Source: Mycobacterium sp. ACS4331 (GTDB taxonomy: Bacteria > Actinomycetota > Actinomycetes > Mycobacteriales > Mycobacteriaceae). Taken from it: a stretch of DNA of 64,000 nt. The stretch covers positions 1 to 64,000 of the forward strand of contig NZ_LZHW01000009.1 in assembly GCF_001667265.1 (NCBI RefSeq), given 5' to 3'. The translations under genes and the position numbers were made by a program. Shown here one piece after another: positions 36,175-45,949 of this stretch; positions within the stretch are counted from its first letter, which is position 1, and every line of letters begins with the position of its first letter. The notes below the pieces were generated by a model, which was given only the letters and a program-made list of their open reading frames with translations, was not told the origin of the DNA and made no database searches.

Positions 36175-37194
36175 ATGGCGAGCTTTATCGGAAGCCGCGC
36201 CGCGAAGTCGGTTGCCGCACTTTTGGGCACCGCCGCACTGTTGTCCTTCGCGGTGACACCCGCGGTTGCAGACCCTGAGGTGACCCCGGGCGACCCGCCA
36301 CCGCCGCCGGCCGTCGACGCGCCCGTCGACCCCTTCGCGCCCCCGCCGCCGCCGGCTGATCCGCTGGCTCCCGTGGCCGCCGAAGACCCGGCCGCCCCGG
36401 CACCGCTGAACAACTACGGCGCGCCGGCCGTGATCCCGGAGGGCACACCGGCGGGCCAGAACCCGCTGCCGTTCGAGGGCACCCCGCCGTTCCGGCCGCC
36501 CACCTTCAACCCGGTGAACGGGTCGATGGTCGGTGTGGCCAAGCCGATCTACATCAACTTCGCCGTGCCGATCGCCAACCGGCAGATGGCGCAGGACGCC
36601 GTGCACATCTCGTCGGTGCCGCCGGTGCCGGGCCGGTTCTACTGGGTCAGCGACACACAGCTGCGCTGGCGCCCGCAGGACTTCTGGCCCGCCAACACCG
36701 TCGTGACCATCGACGCCGCGGGCACCAAGTCGACCTTCCGCACCGGTGACTACCTGGTCGCGACGATCGACGACAAGACCAAGCAGATGGAGGTCATGCG
36801 CAACGGGAAGCTCGAGAAGACCTTCCCGGTGTCGATGGGCAAGCCCGACGGCAAGCATGAGACCAAGAACGGCACCTACTACGTGCTGGAGAAGTTCGCC
36901 GACATCGTGATGGACTCCTCGACGTACGGCGTGCCGGTGGACTCGGCCGAGGGGTACAAGCTCAAGGTGCAGGACGCGGTCCGCATCGACAACAGCGGCA
37001 TCTTCGTGCACAGTGCGCCGTGGTCGGTGGGCGACCAGGGCAAGCGCAATGTCAGCCACGGCTGCATCAACCTGAGCCCGGCCAACGCCCAGTGGTTCTT
37101 CGACAACTTCGGCAGCGGCGATCCCATCGTCATCAAGAACAGCAAGGGTCTGTACAACCAGCCCGACGGTGCGTCGGACTGGCAGATGTTCTAG
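36175..37194 (+). CDS. L,D-transpeptidase (Rv0192/LdtMt4-like)
   Basis: A 339-aa secreted enzyme. It has a signal peptide (to about 33, TPAVAD), a Pro-rich wall-spanning stretch, an Ig-like domain ([19 protein letters not shown]) and a C-terminal YkuD domain with catalytic VSHGCINLS (Cys about 297) and upstream His in [10 protein letters not shown]. Forms 3-3 cross-links or attaches proteins to peptidoglycan. GGAGG is 7 nt upstream of the ATG at 36175. Convergent with zmp1, with a strong terminator between. Confidence 0.92.
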   Translation: MASFIGSRAAKSVAALLGTAALLSFAVTPAVADPEVTPGDPPPPPAVDAPVDPFAPPPPPADPLAPVAAEDPAAPAPLNNYGAPAVIPEGTPAGQNPLPFEGTPPFRPPTFNPVNGSMVGVAKPIYINFAVPIANRQMAQDAVHISSVPPVPGRFYWVSDTQLRWRPQDFWPANTVVTIDAAGTKSTFRTGDYLVATIDDKTKQMEVMRNGKLEKTFPVSMGKPDGKHETKNGTYYVLEKFADIVMDSSTYGVPVDSAEGYKLKVQDAVRIDNSGIFVHSAPWSVGDQGKRNVSHGCINLSPANAQWFFDNFGSGDPIVIKNSKGLYNQPDGASDWQMF

Positions 37195-37208
37195 CCCCCT
37201 GCTGAACG

Positions 37209-37249
37209 CAGAAATCGCCCGGAATCACATGGATTCCGGGCGATTTCTG
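37209..37249. terminator. Bidirectional hairpin terminator, 18-bp stem
   Basis: AGAAATCGCCCGGAATC (37210-37226) pairs perfectly with its complement at 37232-37248, with an added C-G pair at the base and a 5-nt loop (ACATG). It lies between convergent genes. Base of the stem carries A/T runs on both sides, fitting termination in both directions. Confidence 0.85.
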
Positions 37250-37315
37250 TGTCCAGACGATCTGTGTTCGGCGTGTGGGCGGACCCCGGTGGGCACGCTC
37301 GCTGCCGAGGCGCCG

Positions 37316-39301
37316 TCAGTTCCAGATGCGCACCCGCTGCTCGGGTTCGAGGAACAGCTCGTCGTCGGGGCCGACGCCGAACGCCTCGTAGAAGGCGTCC
37401 ATATTGCGGACCACGCCGTTGCAGCGGAACTCCGGCGGTGAGTGCGGGTCCACCGCGAGGCGCCGGATCGACTCGGCGTCGCGGGACTTCGTCCGCCACA
37501 CCTGCGCCCAGCCGAAGAACACCCGCTGAACGCCGGTGAGGCCGTCGATCACCGGGGCCTCCGCACCGCCCAGCGACAGCTTGTAGGCCAGTAGCGCGAT
37601 CGACAGACCACCGAGATCGCCGATGTTCTCGCCCACCGTGAACGCCCCGTTGACGTGGTGCTCGCCGGACAGTCCGCGGGGGACGAACTCGTCGTACTGC
37701 TCGATGAGAGCCTTTGTGCGCAGCCCGAATTCGGCGCGGTCGGCGTCGGTCCACCAATCCACCAGGTTGCCGTCGCCGTCGTACTTGGCGCCCTGATCGT
37801 CGAAGCCGTGCCCGATCTCATGGCCGATCACCGCGCCGATGCCGCCGTAGTTGGCCGCATCGTCGGCGTCTGCGTCGAAGAACGGTGGCTGCAGGATCGC
37901 CGCGGGGAACACGATCTCGTTCATGCCCGGGTTGTAGTAGGCGTTCACGGTCTGCGGGGTCATGAACCACTCGTCGCGGTCGACCGGCCCGCCGAGCTTG
38001 GCGAGTTCGCGATCGGACTCGAGCTCGTGGCCGCGCCGGCAGTTGCCGTACAGGTCGTCGCGGTCGATCACTAGCTGCGAGTAATCCCGCCACTTGGCCG
38101 GGTAGCCGATCTTGGCCGTGAACTTGTCCAGCTTGGCCAGCGCGCGCTGCCGGGTCTCCGGCGTCATCCACTCGAGGTCGTTGATGCTGACGCGGTAGGC
38201 CTCCCGCAGGTTGGCCACCAGAACATCCATGCGCGCCTTGTGCTCAGGCGGGAAATGGCGTTCGACGTAGAGTTTGCCCAGCGCGTCGCCCATCAGGCCC
38301 TCCACCAGGCTCACCCCGCGCTTCCAGCGGTCGCGGATGGCCTCGGTGCCACTGAGGGTCCGACCGTAGAACTCGAAGTCCTCGGCGACGATGGCGTCGG
38401 TCAGCATGCCGGCGCGCGACCGGATCAGGCGCCACCGCGCCCAGTCCTTCCACTCGTCGAGCGAGGCGCCCGACCAGAGCGCGGCGAACGCCGTCAGGTA
38501 GTCGGGCTGGCGGACGACGAGTTCGGCCGCCTTCTCGGGGCTGCTGCCCAGCGCGGTGACCCAGCCCGTCCAGTCGAACCCGGGGGCCTCGTCGGCGAGG
38601 TCGGTGAAGGCGCGCAGGTTGTAGGTCAGGTCGGCGTCACGGCGCTTCACGACATCCCAGTGCGCGGACGCGAGCTTCTTCTCCAGCGCGACGATGCGCT
38701 CGGCGGTCTCCGCGTGATCCTGCTCGGTGCCGCCGAAGACCAGCGCGAACATCCGCGCGATATGGCCCGGGTACGCCGACAGGATGTCGGCGTGCTGTGG
38801 GTCGCGGTAATAGGACTCGTCGGGCAGGCCCAGCCCGGACTGGCTGACGTGCAGCAGATACCGCGTCGAGTTCTTGGAGTCGGTGTCCACGTAGACCCCG
38901 GCGCCACCCCCCACCCCGGCGCGCTGCAGCGCACCGATGACGACGGCCAGTGCATCGGCGTCGGTGGCCCCGTCGATCTGGGCCATCTCGTCGAGAAGCG
39001 GGGCGACGCCGCGTCTCTCGACGGCCGCCTCGTCGAGGAAGCTGGCATACAGATCGCCGATGCGCTGCTGGTCGGTGCCCGCCGGGGCACCGCTCGCGGC
39101 GGCCTCGGTGATCAGGTCGCGGACCTGTTCCTCGGCGCGGTCGAACAGCGACCGGAACGCGCCGTCGGTGGCGCGGTCGGCGGGAATCTCGTAGTCGGCC
39201 AGCCAGCGGCCGTTGACGTGACCGAACAGGTCGTCCTGTGGGCGGGCGTGGTCGTCGACGTGGCTCAGATCCAGGCCGCAGCGTTTGGCTTCTACCGTCA
39301 C
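37316..39301 (-). CDS. zmp1: M13-family zinc metallopeptidase Zmp1
   Basis: A 661-aa neprilysin-like peptidase. Zinc-binding HEIGHG is near residue 493 and the third ligand is in GENIGDLGG; the substrate-binding NAYYNP segment lies upstream, the standard M13 order. Length and order beside omamA match Rv0198c, an enzyme implicated in inflammasome modulation. It has no signal peptide, as in the M. tuberculosis protein. GTG start, divergent from omamA across 41 bp. Confidence 0.93.
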   Translation of the reverse strand: MTVEAKRCGLDLSHVDDHARPQDDLFGHVNGRWLADYEIPADRATDGAFRSLFDRAEEQVRDLITEAAASGAPAGTDQQRIGDLYASFLDEAAVERRGVAPLLDEMAQIDGATDADALAVVIGALQRAGVGGGAGVYVDTDSKNSTRYLLHVSQSGLGLPDESYYRDPQHADILSAYPGHIARMFALVFGGTEQDHAETAERIVALEKKLASAHWDVVKRRDADLTYNLRAFTDLADEAPGFDWTGWVTALGSSPEKAAELVVRQPDYLTAFAALWSGASLDEWKDWARWRLIRSRAGMLTDAIVAEDFEFYGRTLSGTEAIRDRWKRGVSLVEGLMGDALGKLYVERHFPPEHKARMDVLVANLREAYRVSINDLEWMTPETRQRALAKLDKFTAKIGYPAKWRDYSQLVIDRDDLYGNCRRGHELESDRELAKLGGPVDRDEWFMTPQTVNAYYNPGMNEIVFPAAILQPPFFDADADDAANYGGIGAVIGHEIGHGFDDQGAKYDGDGNLVDWWTDADRAEFGLRTKALIEQYDEFVPRGLSGEHHVNGAFTVGENIGDLGGLSIALLAYKLSLGGAEAPVIDGLTGVQRVFFGWAQVWRTKSRDAESIRRLAVDPHSPPEFRCNGVVRNMDAFYEAFGVGPDDELFLEPEQRVRIWN

Positions 39302-39342
39302 GGTTTCATCCTTACCAGAAGTCGCCGGGTACCCTCACGGCC

Positions 39343-39957
39343 ATGCCTGACGCCGAGGTCACCGAGCCCGCCAGCAGCGCTGACGCCGCCGAGGTGCCGC
39401 CCCCCGGGCCGGTCTTCTCGCCCTACGGGATCGCCTCGGCGGTGCTCGCGGTCGTCGCGGTCGCCGGGCTGGTGCTGGCCGGGCTGATCTACTCGGGGCA
39501 TCGCGACCAGGTCGACGAACTCGACCACCGCACCCGGGTCATGCAGGCCGCGGCTGACTGGACCGGTGTCCTGATCAACATGACCGCCGCGACCGTCGAG
39601 GCCAGCCTGCAGAAACTGCACGACGGCACGGTCGGCCAACTCAACGCCGACTTCGAGGCCGCCGTCACCCCTTACACCGACGTGGTCAAGACCCTGCAGT
39701 CGCAGACCCGCGGGCAGATCGAGGCGATCGCCTACGAGTCGGTGCACCGCGACCTCGACACCGAGCCGGGGGCGCCGCCGCCACCGCCCGCACTGCCGCA
39801 GGATGTCGCGTCCCGCACCGACACCGTGCTGATCATCGCGTCGTCGGTGAGTCAGAACGTCGGCGGCAAGCCCCAGACCGTGCGCTGGAATCTGCGTCTC
39901 GGGGTCTCCGAGGTCGATGGGCGACTGCTGATCTCGAGTCTGGAGTCCATGCGATGA
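39343..39957 (+). CDS. omamA: Orphaned Mce-associated membrane protein OmamA
   Basis: A 204-aa protein with one N-terminal TM helix (about 26-50) and an extracytoplasmic domain (WTGVLINMTAATVEASLQKL, DVVKTLQSQTRGQIEA, ending SEVDGRLLISSLE), the Mam/SnoaL-like layout. Matches Rv0199, required for stability of Mce lipid transporters and hence cholesterol import. Forms an operon with omamB by ATGA overlap. Confidence 0.87.
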   Translation: MPDAEVTEPASSADAAEVPPPGPVFSPYGIASAVLAVVAVAGLVLAGLIYSGHRDQVDELDHRTRVMQAAADWTGVLINMTAATVEASLQKLHDGTVGQLNADFEAAVTPYTDVVKTLQSQTRGQIEAIAYESVHRDLDTEPGAPPPPPALPQDVASRTDTVLIIASSVSQNVGGKPQTVRWNLRLGVSEVDGRLLISSLESMR

Positions 39958-40649
39958 GGAACACCTGGCGCGTGCTGGCCTTCGACATCGCCGCACCACT
40001 GCTGGCGGTCATCGCGCTCCTGGCGATCGGATCCTTCCTCGCCTGGCCGCTCTGGTGGGTGTCGGTCGCCTCGATCCTGTGCCTGCTGATCGTTGAGGCG
40101 ATGGTCGTCAACGCGGTGCTGTGGCGTCGGGATCGGGTGACCGCCGGCACCGACGATGACGGCCCCGGTCTGCGGCTGGCGGTCGTCGCCGTCACGACCG
40201 CGCTGGTGGCGGCCTCGGTGGTGGTCGGCTACACGCGGCTGACGCTGCCGGACCGTCAGATGAACGCCGACGCGCAGGAGGTGGTGCGCCTGGCGACCGC
40301 GGTGTCGGAGGCGACGGCGACGTTCTCGCCGCAGGACCCGATGGCCTCCATCGAGCGGGCCGCGGCCCTGATGGCGCCCGCGCAGGCCGAGGCGTTCAAG
40401 GCCAACTTCGGCAAGTCGACCGAAGACCTCGCCCGCAAGAGGATCTCGGCGCAGGCGCAGACCATCTCAGCGGGGGTGGAGGCGCTGGGCACCGATGGCG
40501 CCAACGTGGTGGTCGTCATGCGAGGTACGCAGAGCGCACCCGGTGCGGCTCCGACGCGCGCGGTGCTCGCGCTGCGGGTCACGCTCGGCAAACCCGAGGG
40601 GCGGTGGGCGGTGCTCGACGTGGCGCCCATCAACACGCCCAATCCCTGA
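39954..40649 (+). CDS. omamB: Orphaned Mce-associated membrane protein OmamB
   Basis: A 231-aa protein with two N-terminal TM helices, a third near residue 80, and an extracytoplasmic domain of the Mce-associated type (LPDRQMNADAQEVVRLATAV, ending WAVLDVAPI). The start overlaps the omamA stop. Corresponds to Rv0200, the partner of OmamA in supporting Mce transporters. Confidence 0.85.
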   Translation: MRNTWRVLAFDIAAPLLAVIALLAIGSFLAWPLWWVSVASILCLLIVEAMVVNAVLWRRDRVTAGTDDDGPGLRLAVVAVTTALVAASVVVGYTRLTLPDRQMNADAQEVVRLATAVSEATATFSPQDPMASIERAAALMAPAQAEAFKANFGKSTEDLARKRISAQAQTISAGVEALGTDGANVVVVMRGTQSAPGAAPTRAVLALRVTLGKPEGRWAVLDVAPINTPNP

Positions 40650-40663
40650 GGTCAGCACAGGAG

Positions 40664-40730
40664 CGGTTGTTCCGCCGTTCAGCGCAGGTGCGCGTGTTCC
40701 GCCGTTCAGCGCAGGCGCGCGTGTTCCACC
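40664..40730. repeat. 27-bp tandem repeat overlapping a gene end
   Basis: GTTCAGCGCAGG-y-GCGCGTGTTCC recurs at 40677 and 40704 (period 27 bp), with a partial copy before. The second copy contains the stop and last codons of the CoA-binding gene, so the repeat looks like a duplication of that 3' end into the gap between convergent genes. Confidence 0.85.
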
Positions 40731-41122
40731 TTGGTGCAGCGGTCCATCACGACCTCAATGCCCGCGGCCTCGGCGGCTCGGGCGACCTCCGCATCGATCA
40801 GACCCAACTGCAGCCAGAGGGTCTTCGGCCGCTGAGGGAGCGCCAGGATCTCGGCGAGCACCCCGGGCAGCTCCTCGGCGCGCCGGAACACGTCGACCAT
40901 GTCGGGTACCACGGGCAGGTCGGCGAGGCTCGCGAATGCCGGGTCGCCGTCGAGGTCGGTGATGGTCGGATTCACCGGATAGACCGTGTACTGGCCTGTG
41001 GCGCGCAGGTAGTGGTACACGTCGTTGCTCGGCCGCGCGGGGTTGGCCGACGCGCCCACCACGGCGATGGTGCGGGTGGTCCGCAGGATTCGTTCGAGAT
41101 CGTCAGACACGACGTCGAGCAT
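40706..41122 (-). CDS. CoA-binding (YccU-type) protein
   Basis: A 138-aa Rossmann-like protein: TIAVVGASANPARPSNDVYHYLRATG with a CoA-binding loop, VYPVNPT, DMVDVFRRAEELPGVL, LWLQLGLIDAEVA and a final VMDRCTKVEH, the CoA_binding_2 pattern. Cytoplasmic; probably binds CoA or NAD, function unclear. It lies 41 bp downstream of the Rv0201c-like gene on the same strand. Confidence 0.85.
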   Translation of the reverse strand: MLDVVSDDLERILRTTRTIAVVGASANPARPSNDVYHYLRATGQYTVYPVNPTITDLDGDPAFASLADLPVVPDMVDVFRRAEELPGVLAEILALPQRPKTLWLQLGLIDAEVARAAEAAGIEVVMDRCTKVEHARLR

Positions 41123-41163
41123 GTCAGGTGTGGTGTGCCGGTGGTCGAGCAGATCCGAGGGGA

Positions 41164-41658
41164 CTAGCCCCGACCGCGGCGCTGTTCCTGAATCTTGGCG
41201 AAGCGATCAGAGAGTCGCCGCATGCGGATCATGAGTGAGGCCGGGGGACTGACCTTGCCGCTCAGATAGACCGCGAGGTCCTGCGGAGGAATCCCGCTGC
41301 GCGAGGCGAACTCGGGATCGGACAGGCCCGAGCGGTCCATCAGGACGCGGATGTGCCGGGCGGCCTCAGCGCGTTCATTGGCCTCAAGGTGCTGGCGGCT
41401 GCGGGCGATCACCTCTTGCATCGCCTTGGAGACGCCGACGAGGTCGGCGTTGGCCAGAACCTCCTCCACCTGTCGGGCCGTGCGGCCGAAGGGGTCACGC
41501 TTGATCGCCAGGACGATGCGCTGCCACACACTGATGTCGCCGTCCTGCAGCGCAGAACGGATCGCCGAGGTGGGCCAGACTTCGACCGGACGCTCCGCGC
41601 CGCGTCCCGGAACTGCGTTGCCGTGGCTGCGGTCGGCATCCCTTGCTGCCAAGGTCAC
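41164..41658 (-). CDS. XRE-like helix-turn-helix protein (Rv0201c-like)
   Basis: A 164-aa cytoplasmic protein. Residues about 100-150 (LMDRSGLSDPEFASRSGIPPQDLAVYLSGKV) resemble an XRE helix-turn-helix. The N-terminal half is helical (IVLAIKRDPFGRTARQVEEVL). The GTG overlaps the mmpL11 stop (GTGA), so it is translated from the mmpL11 message. Function unknown. Confidence 0.78.
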   Translation of the reverse strand: MTLAARDADRSHGNAVPGRGAERPVEVWPTSAIRSALQDGDISVWQRIVLAIKRDPFGRTARQVEEVLANADLVGVSKAMQEVIARSRQHLEANERAEAARHIRVLMDRSGLSDPEFASRSGIPPQDLAVYLSGKVSPPASLMIRMRRLSDRFAKIQEQRRGRG

Positions 41659-44570
41659 CTCGCCTCCTCAAGCATCGCCACGGCCACGGCCAGGCAGCGC
41701 TGTCTGACCCGATCCCATTCTGCCCGCCTGCCCGGTTCGGCCCACGCGCCCTCGACGTCGTCGGGGTCGGGCTCGGCGAGTCGGCGGACCAGGCTGGTCG
41801 CGACCCACAGACCTGCGGGTGTTCGCCCACAGTAATACCTGTCCATCCCCGACAGCACCAGCGCAGCGGTCTGCGGTTCCAGGACATCGACCAGATCAGC
41901 AAACTCCGCGTAGTCGGCGCCCTCATTGCGCGACATCAGCAGATAGGCCTTGAGACGCAGCGTCTCGGCGCCCGTCGGGATCTGCAGCCGGTCGCCCGTC
42001 GGCAACTGGACGGTCGTGGTCTCCAGGGGAGCGACGCGTTCCAGCACAGCGTCCTGGTGACCCAACTCGGTCTCGGTCGCCAACGCGTCGAGCGCGACGT
42101 CGAGACGGTCCCGCCACCGCGTCACCGGATGGACCGGCCGGGCGATGCGGTCGGTGCGTTCCTTGACGGTGCCGGAGCGGGTTGATTTCGGTGGAAGGGC
42201 GTCGTCGCTGCCGCGGACCCGGCCCGCCAGGCTCTGCAGCCCGGCGCAGCCTGAGAAGGCCAGCGGGTCGGCGACGGTGATGGCGTCGGGAGCCAGGTCG
42301 CGCAGCCGGGCCGACGACTTGACCACGACCCGCAGGTCGGCACTCGGCGCCACCAGCGCCGAGATGTCCTCGGGGATGATCACCAGGTCGCCGAGGTCGA
42401 GTTTGGGCAGCGGCTTCTCGAAGTCCACCGAGGGCAGAATGCGCGCCAGCCAGCGGGGCACCCACCAGTTCCACTGGTCGAACATCGCCATCAGGGCGGG
42501 CACCAGCACCAGTCGGACGACGGTCGCGTCCACCGCGATCGCGACGGCGCAGGCCACGCCCAACTGGGCGACCAGCGGCATGCCTGCGAAGGCGAACCCG
42601 ACGAACACCGCGATCATGATCAGCGCGGCGCTGGTGATGGTCCGTGCACTCGTGCTGACGCCGTAGGCCACTGCGTCGCGGGTGTCACCGGTCTGCAGGA
42701 AGCGCTCGCGGATCCGGGTGAGCAGGAAGATCTCGTAGTCCATCGACAGGCCGAACGTCAGGGCCAGGACCAACGGCGGGATCGTGCTGTCGATCGAGGA
42801 GATGCGCTCGAATCCGAGCGCCTCCAGCCACCCCCACTGGAAGATCATCACGAGGCTGCCGTAGGCCGCTGCGACCGAAAGCACCGTCATCAGGACGCCC
42901 TTGAGTGCCAGCACGACCGACTGGATCGAGATCAGCAGCATCACAAAGGCGATCAGCGCGACGAACAGGAAGACGAAGGGTTCGGCTTTGGCGACCCGGT
43001 CGTCGAAGTCCTTGATCAGCGCGGTGGGGCCGCCGACGTCGACGGAGACGTTCTCCGCACCGGCTGCGCGGGGCAGTTCGCTGCGCAGCCAGTCGATCGT
43101 GCTGCGGGCCGCCATATCCTCCGGATCCACGCTCAGCACGCCGGACAGCAGCGCGCTGTGCTTGTCGTCGGAGATCGCCGGCGCAGAGACCGACACGATG
43201 TGGATGGCCTCGTCCATCTTCCGCGCGACGTTGTCGACCACGGCGGAGTTCGCGGGCGCGGACGCGTCACCGTCTGGGAAGGTCACCAGGACTCGGACCG
43301 GACCCAGCGCGCCGGGACCCAGAGCCTCGGCCGCCGCGCCCACCCCGCCCCGGATCTCGTGCGCCGACGGGAACTGCCGGAGCATGCTGTTGCCCAGGAC
43401 GAGGGAGAACACGGGAGCGGCGAGCGCCAACAGGAACACCGTCGCCGACAACGCCGACACCCACGGCCGCTTCATCACCCAGCCGACCCAACGGGTCCAG
43501 AACCGGGACTGGGTGGACTCGAGACCGCGTCCCCAGTGCAGCAGGCGGGATCGCTTGGCCACCCGGCGGCCGAATATGGCCAGCACCGCAGGCGTCAGGG
43601 TCGTCGACGTCAGCACCGCGACGGCCACCGCCAGGATCGCGCCGGTGGCCATCGAGTTCAGCACGGGCGTGTTGATCAGATAGATGCCGGTCACCGAGGC
43701 GATCACGGTGGCGCCCGAGAGCACCACGGCCAGGCCAGATGTCGCCATCGACGCGTCGGTGGCCTGGCTGACGTCACGGCCCGCCCGCAGTTCCTCCCGG
43801 AACCGCATCAGGATGAAAAGCGAGTAGTCGATCGCCAGTGCGATGCCGAACATCGACACCGTTGACGTCACGAACACCGACATCGTGATGAACGACGACA
43901 GCCAGAACACCACGCCCATCGTGACGACCACGGTGCACACACCCAGCAGCAGCGGGACGGCCGCGGCCGCCAGCGAGCCGAACACCGCGAGCAGCACGAT
44001 CAGCACGATCGGCAGGTTCCACTTCTCGGCTTCGGCGACGTCGTGCTTGGTGGTCTCCGACGCCGCCGCACCCAGGGCGCCCTGGCCGATGACGTAGAGG
44101 CGGACCCGGCCGTCGTTGATCTCGCCGGGCCGATCGCCGTTGATGCCGACTTTGGCGCGCAACTGCTTGGCGACGTCGACGGCACCGGAGTTCTCGAAAT
44201 CCAGCTTCAGCGACACCACGTGGGGGCGGTCCGGGCTCGGCGCCGGCTGGGCGGGGTTGGGCACGATCTCGACGCTCGGGACTTCGCGCGCGACCCGCTG
44301 CAGGAACGCGACGGCATCGGTCATGTCGGCGTACGTCGCGTCGGCGCGCGGTGCGGCGACCAGGGCCAGCGGCGAGGCGCCCTGGTCGGGGAAGTGGTCT
44401 TCGATGGCGTACTGCACGCGCAGCGACTGCGAGTCGGCGACCTCGAAGCCGCCGCCGGTGAGATTGCCGGAATTGGTCAGCGCCAGATAGATCGAGGGCA
44501 CCAGGGCGAGCAGCCACGTCGCGAAGACCAGCCAGCGGAATCTGCGCAGGTTGCTGCTCAGGCGCATCAT
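41655..44570 (-). CDS. mmpL11: RND-type lipid exporter MmpL11
   Basis: A 971-aa transporter with twelve TM helices in two halves and two porter domains. Proton-relay Asp-Tyr pairs are seen in AIDYSLF (about 247) and SMDYEIF (about 610). The C-terminal cytoplasmic region of 230 residues is extended. Matches Rv0202c, which exports monomeromycolyl diacylglycerol and mycolate wax esters and is associated with heme uptake; the adjacent hemophore gene agrees with the latter. Confidence 0.93.
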   Translation of the reverse strand: MMRLSSNLRRFRWLVFATWLLALVPSIYLALTNSGNLTGGGFEVADSQSLRVQYAIEDHFPDQGASPLALVAAPRADATYADMTDAVAFLQRVAREVPSVEIVPNPAQPAPSPDRPHVVSLKLDFENSGAVDVAKQLRAKVGINGDRPGEINDGRVRLYVIGQGALGAAASETTKHDVAEAEKWNLPIVLIVLLAVFGSLAAAAVPLLLGVCTVVVTMGVVFWLSSFITMSVFVTSTVSMFGIALAIDYSLFILMRFREELRAGRDVSQATDASMATSGLAVVLSGATVIASVTGIYLINTPVLNSMATGAILAVAVAVLTSTTLTPAVLAIFGRRVAKRSRLLHWGRGLESTQSRFWTRWVGWVMKRPWVSALSATVFLLALAAPVFSLVLGNSMLRQFPSAHEIRGGVGAAAEALGPGALGPVRVLVTFPDGDASAPANSAVVDNVARKMDEAIHIVSVSAPAISDDKHSALLSGVLSVDPEDMAARSTIDWLRSELPRAAGAENVSVDVGGPTALIKDFDDRVAKAEPFVFLFVALIAFVMLLISIQSVVLALKGVLMTVLSVAAAYGSLVMIFQWGWLEALGFERISSIDSTIPPLVLALTFGLSMDYEIFLLTRIRERFLQTGDTRDAVAYGVSTSARTITSAALIMIAVFVGFAFAGMPLVAQLGVACAVAIAVDATVVRLVLVPALMAMFDQWNWWVPRWLARILPSVDFEKPLPKLDLGDLVIIPEDISALVAPSADLRVVVKSSARLRDLAPDAITVADPLAFSGCAGLQSLAGRVRGSDDALPPKSTRSGTVKERTDRIARPVHPVTRWRDRLDVALDALATETELGHQDAVLERVAPLETTTVQLPTGDRLQIPTGAETLRLKAYLLMSRNEGADYAEFADLVDVLEPQTAALVLSGMDRYYCGRTPAGLWVATSLVRRLAEPDPDDVEGAWAEPGRRAEWDRVRQRCLAVAVAMLEEAR

Positions 44571-44923
44571 GAACTGCTGGATGGTGGACTCCCGCGTCCT
44601 CTGCCGGAATGGGTGTGGCAGAGCCTACCGCAGCAGCCTGTGTCAGCACCTGACGAGGAAACCGTGCGCAGGACCGGTCTGTAATGTTCGCCACATCGTG
44701 ACCTGCGCGCGATCTCTGGCCACCCGCGGTGTCGCATCCCGCGTCGTCGGCGTATCGGCTGGTCGGCCGCCTCAGGGCGCAGCCGAAGGATCGTCGCCCG
44801 GGACGGGGGATGGCACCATGGCAGGTGGCCAGCATCGAGTCGGGGACCTCGGATGGCCTGTGCGCTGAAACATCGGGGCCGGGCGGCCCGATAGATGTTC
44901 GCGAACCGTAAGGAGTGATCCCC
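44571..44923. other. 353-bp gap between mmpL11 and the hemophore gene
   Basis: Divergent promoter region. AAGGAG (44909-44914) serves the ATG at 44924. I see no clear -35/-10 pair, long repeat or gene in it. The sequence is GC-rich throughout. Confidence 0.4.
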
Positions 44924-45415
44924 ATGGGCAGGACCGAACAAACGACGCGCCGCAGGGTGGGCGCTGTGCTGATGGCGACCGCATTCGGCGGCGCGGGCAC
45001 GCTGCTGTTGCTGGGCCCGACGGCCAGCGCGGCCCCCGACCCGTGTGCGGCCAGTCAGGTGGCCAGGACCATCGGCACGGTCGCCAACAACACGGGCCTG
45101 TATCTCGAGACGCACCCCGACACGAACCAGGTGCTGACGCGGATCTCCCAGCAGGCCGCGGGCCCCCAGTCACTTGTCGCACTCAAGACCTACTTCGACG
45201 CCAATCCCGACGCGGCCAAGGACCTGCAGACCATCCAGCAGCCGCTGTCCTCGCTGTCCACGAAGTGCAAGCTGCCGATCTCGCTGCCCCAGGTTCTGAG
45301 CCTCATCCAGACCGCGCAGCAGGGCGGGGCCGCGCAGGTGACCGGCACGGGGCCGGCGCCGGGTCCGGTCGCCGCGGTGCCCGCCGCGACCGGCACCACC
45401 AGCACTCCCGGCTGA
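44924..45415 (+). CDS. Secreted hemophore (Rv0203-like)
   Basis: A 163-aa secreted protein. The signal peptide ends near SASAAPD. The mature domain has two Cys (DPCAAS, TKCKLP) that can pair, and the heme-binding Y-L-E-T-H spacing known from Rv0203 (Tyr59-x3-His63). The tail is Pro/Gly/Ala-rich. Divergent from mmpL11 as in M. tuberculosis, where Rv0203 hands heme to MmpL3 and MmpL11. Confidence 0.82.
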   Translation: MGRTEQTTRRRVGAVLMATAFGGAGTLLLLGPTASAAPDPCAASQVARTIGTVANNTGLYLETHPDTNQVLTRISQQAAGPQSLVALKTYFDANPDAAKDLQTIQQPLSSLSTKCKLPISLPQVLSLIQTAQQGGAAQVTGTGPAPGPVAAVPAATGTTSTPG

Positions 45416-45574
45416 CCGGCCCGGACGGGTCGATCCACCTGCAGATCCGCGACTTTCTCCGAATCACCTGACGACTAGGCAGGAAAGTGTCAAGCGAATC
45501 TGCTTGGATGAGCGAAGTCGCCTGCACGTCGCAGGTTCGACAAGGCCTTCACACCCCGTCTAAGGAGCTCGAAC

Positions 45575-45949
45575 ATGATGTTTTCCGCTCGTCGCGCGGT
45601 GATCGGCGTTATGGGTGCCGGTGCGCTCACCACAGCGGTTCTCATGGCTGCTGCACCGTCCGCGCTCGCCGATCCGCCGCCGCCGCCGAACTGCACCGCC
45701 GCAGACCTGGCGGGAGTCGCGTCGGGCGTGTCTGCATCGACCTCCGCGTACCTGTTCACCCATCCCGACGTCAACGCGTTCTTCACCAGCCTCGAGGGTG
45801 CCGACCACGACACCATCCGGGCCGAGGTGAAGAAATACCTGGACGCCAACCCCCAGACCCGGGCCGAGCTGGAGGGCATCCGGCAGCCGCTGGTCGACAT
45901 CCGGGAGCGCTGCGGGACGGCTGGCGATCCCGCGCTGTCTGACGACTAG
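45575..45949 (+). CDS. Second hemophore-like secreted protein
   Basis: A 124-aa paralogue of the preceding gene. It has a signal peptide (to about 33, SALADP), two Cys (PNCTAAD, RERCGTA) and the same Y-L-F-T-H heme-type motif followed by PDVNAFF. AAGGAG is 8 nt upstream of the ATG. It probably shares the heme-binding fold. The response regulator gene begins on the last base of its stop. Confidence 0.8.
   Translation: MMFSARRAVIGVMGAGALTTAVLMAAAPSALADPPPPPNCTAADLAGVASGVSASTSAYLFTHPDVNAFFTSLEGADHDTIRAEVKKYLDANPQTRAELEGIRQPLVDIRERCGTAGDPALSDD

Noticed and set aside
45491..45506. CAAGC-N6-GCTTG inverted repeat upstream of the second hemophore gene
   Set aside because: Only five bases per arm; expected by chance in a region of this size.
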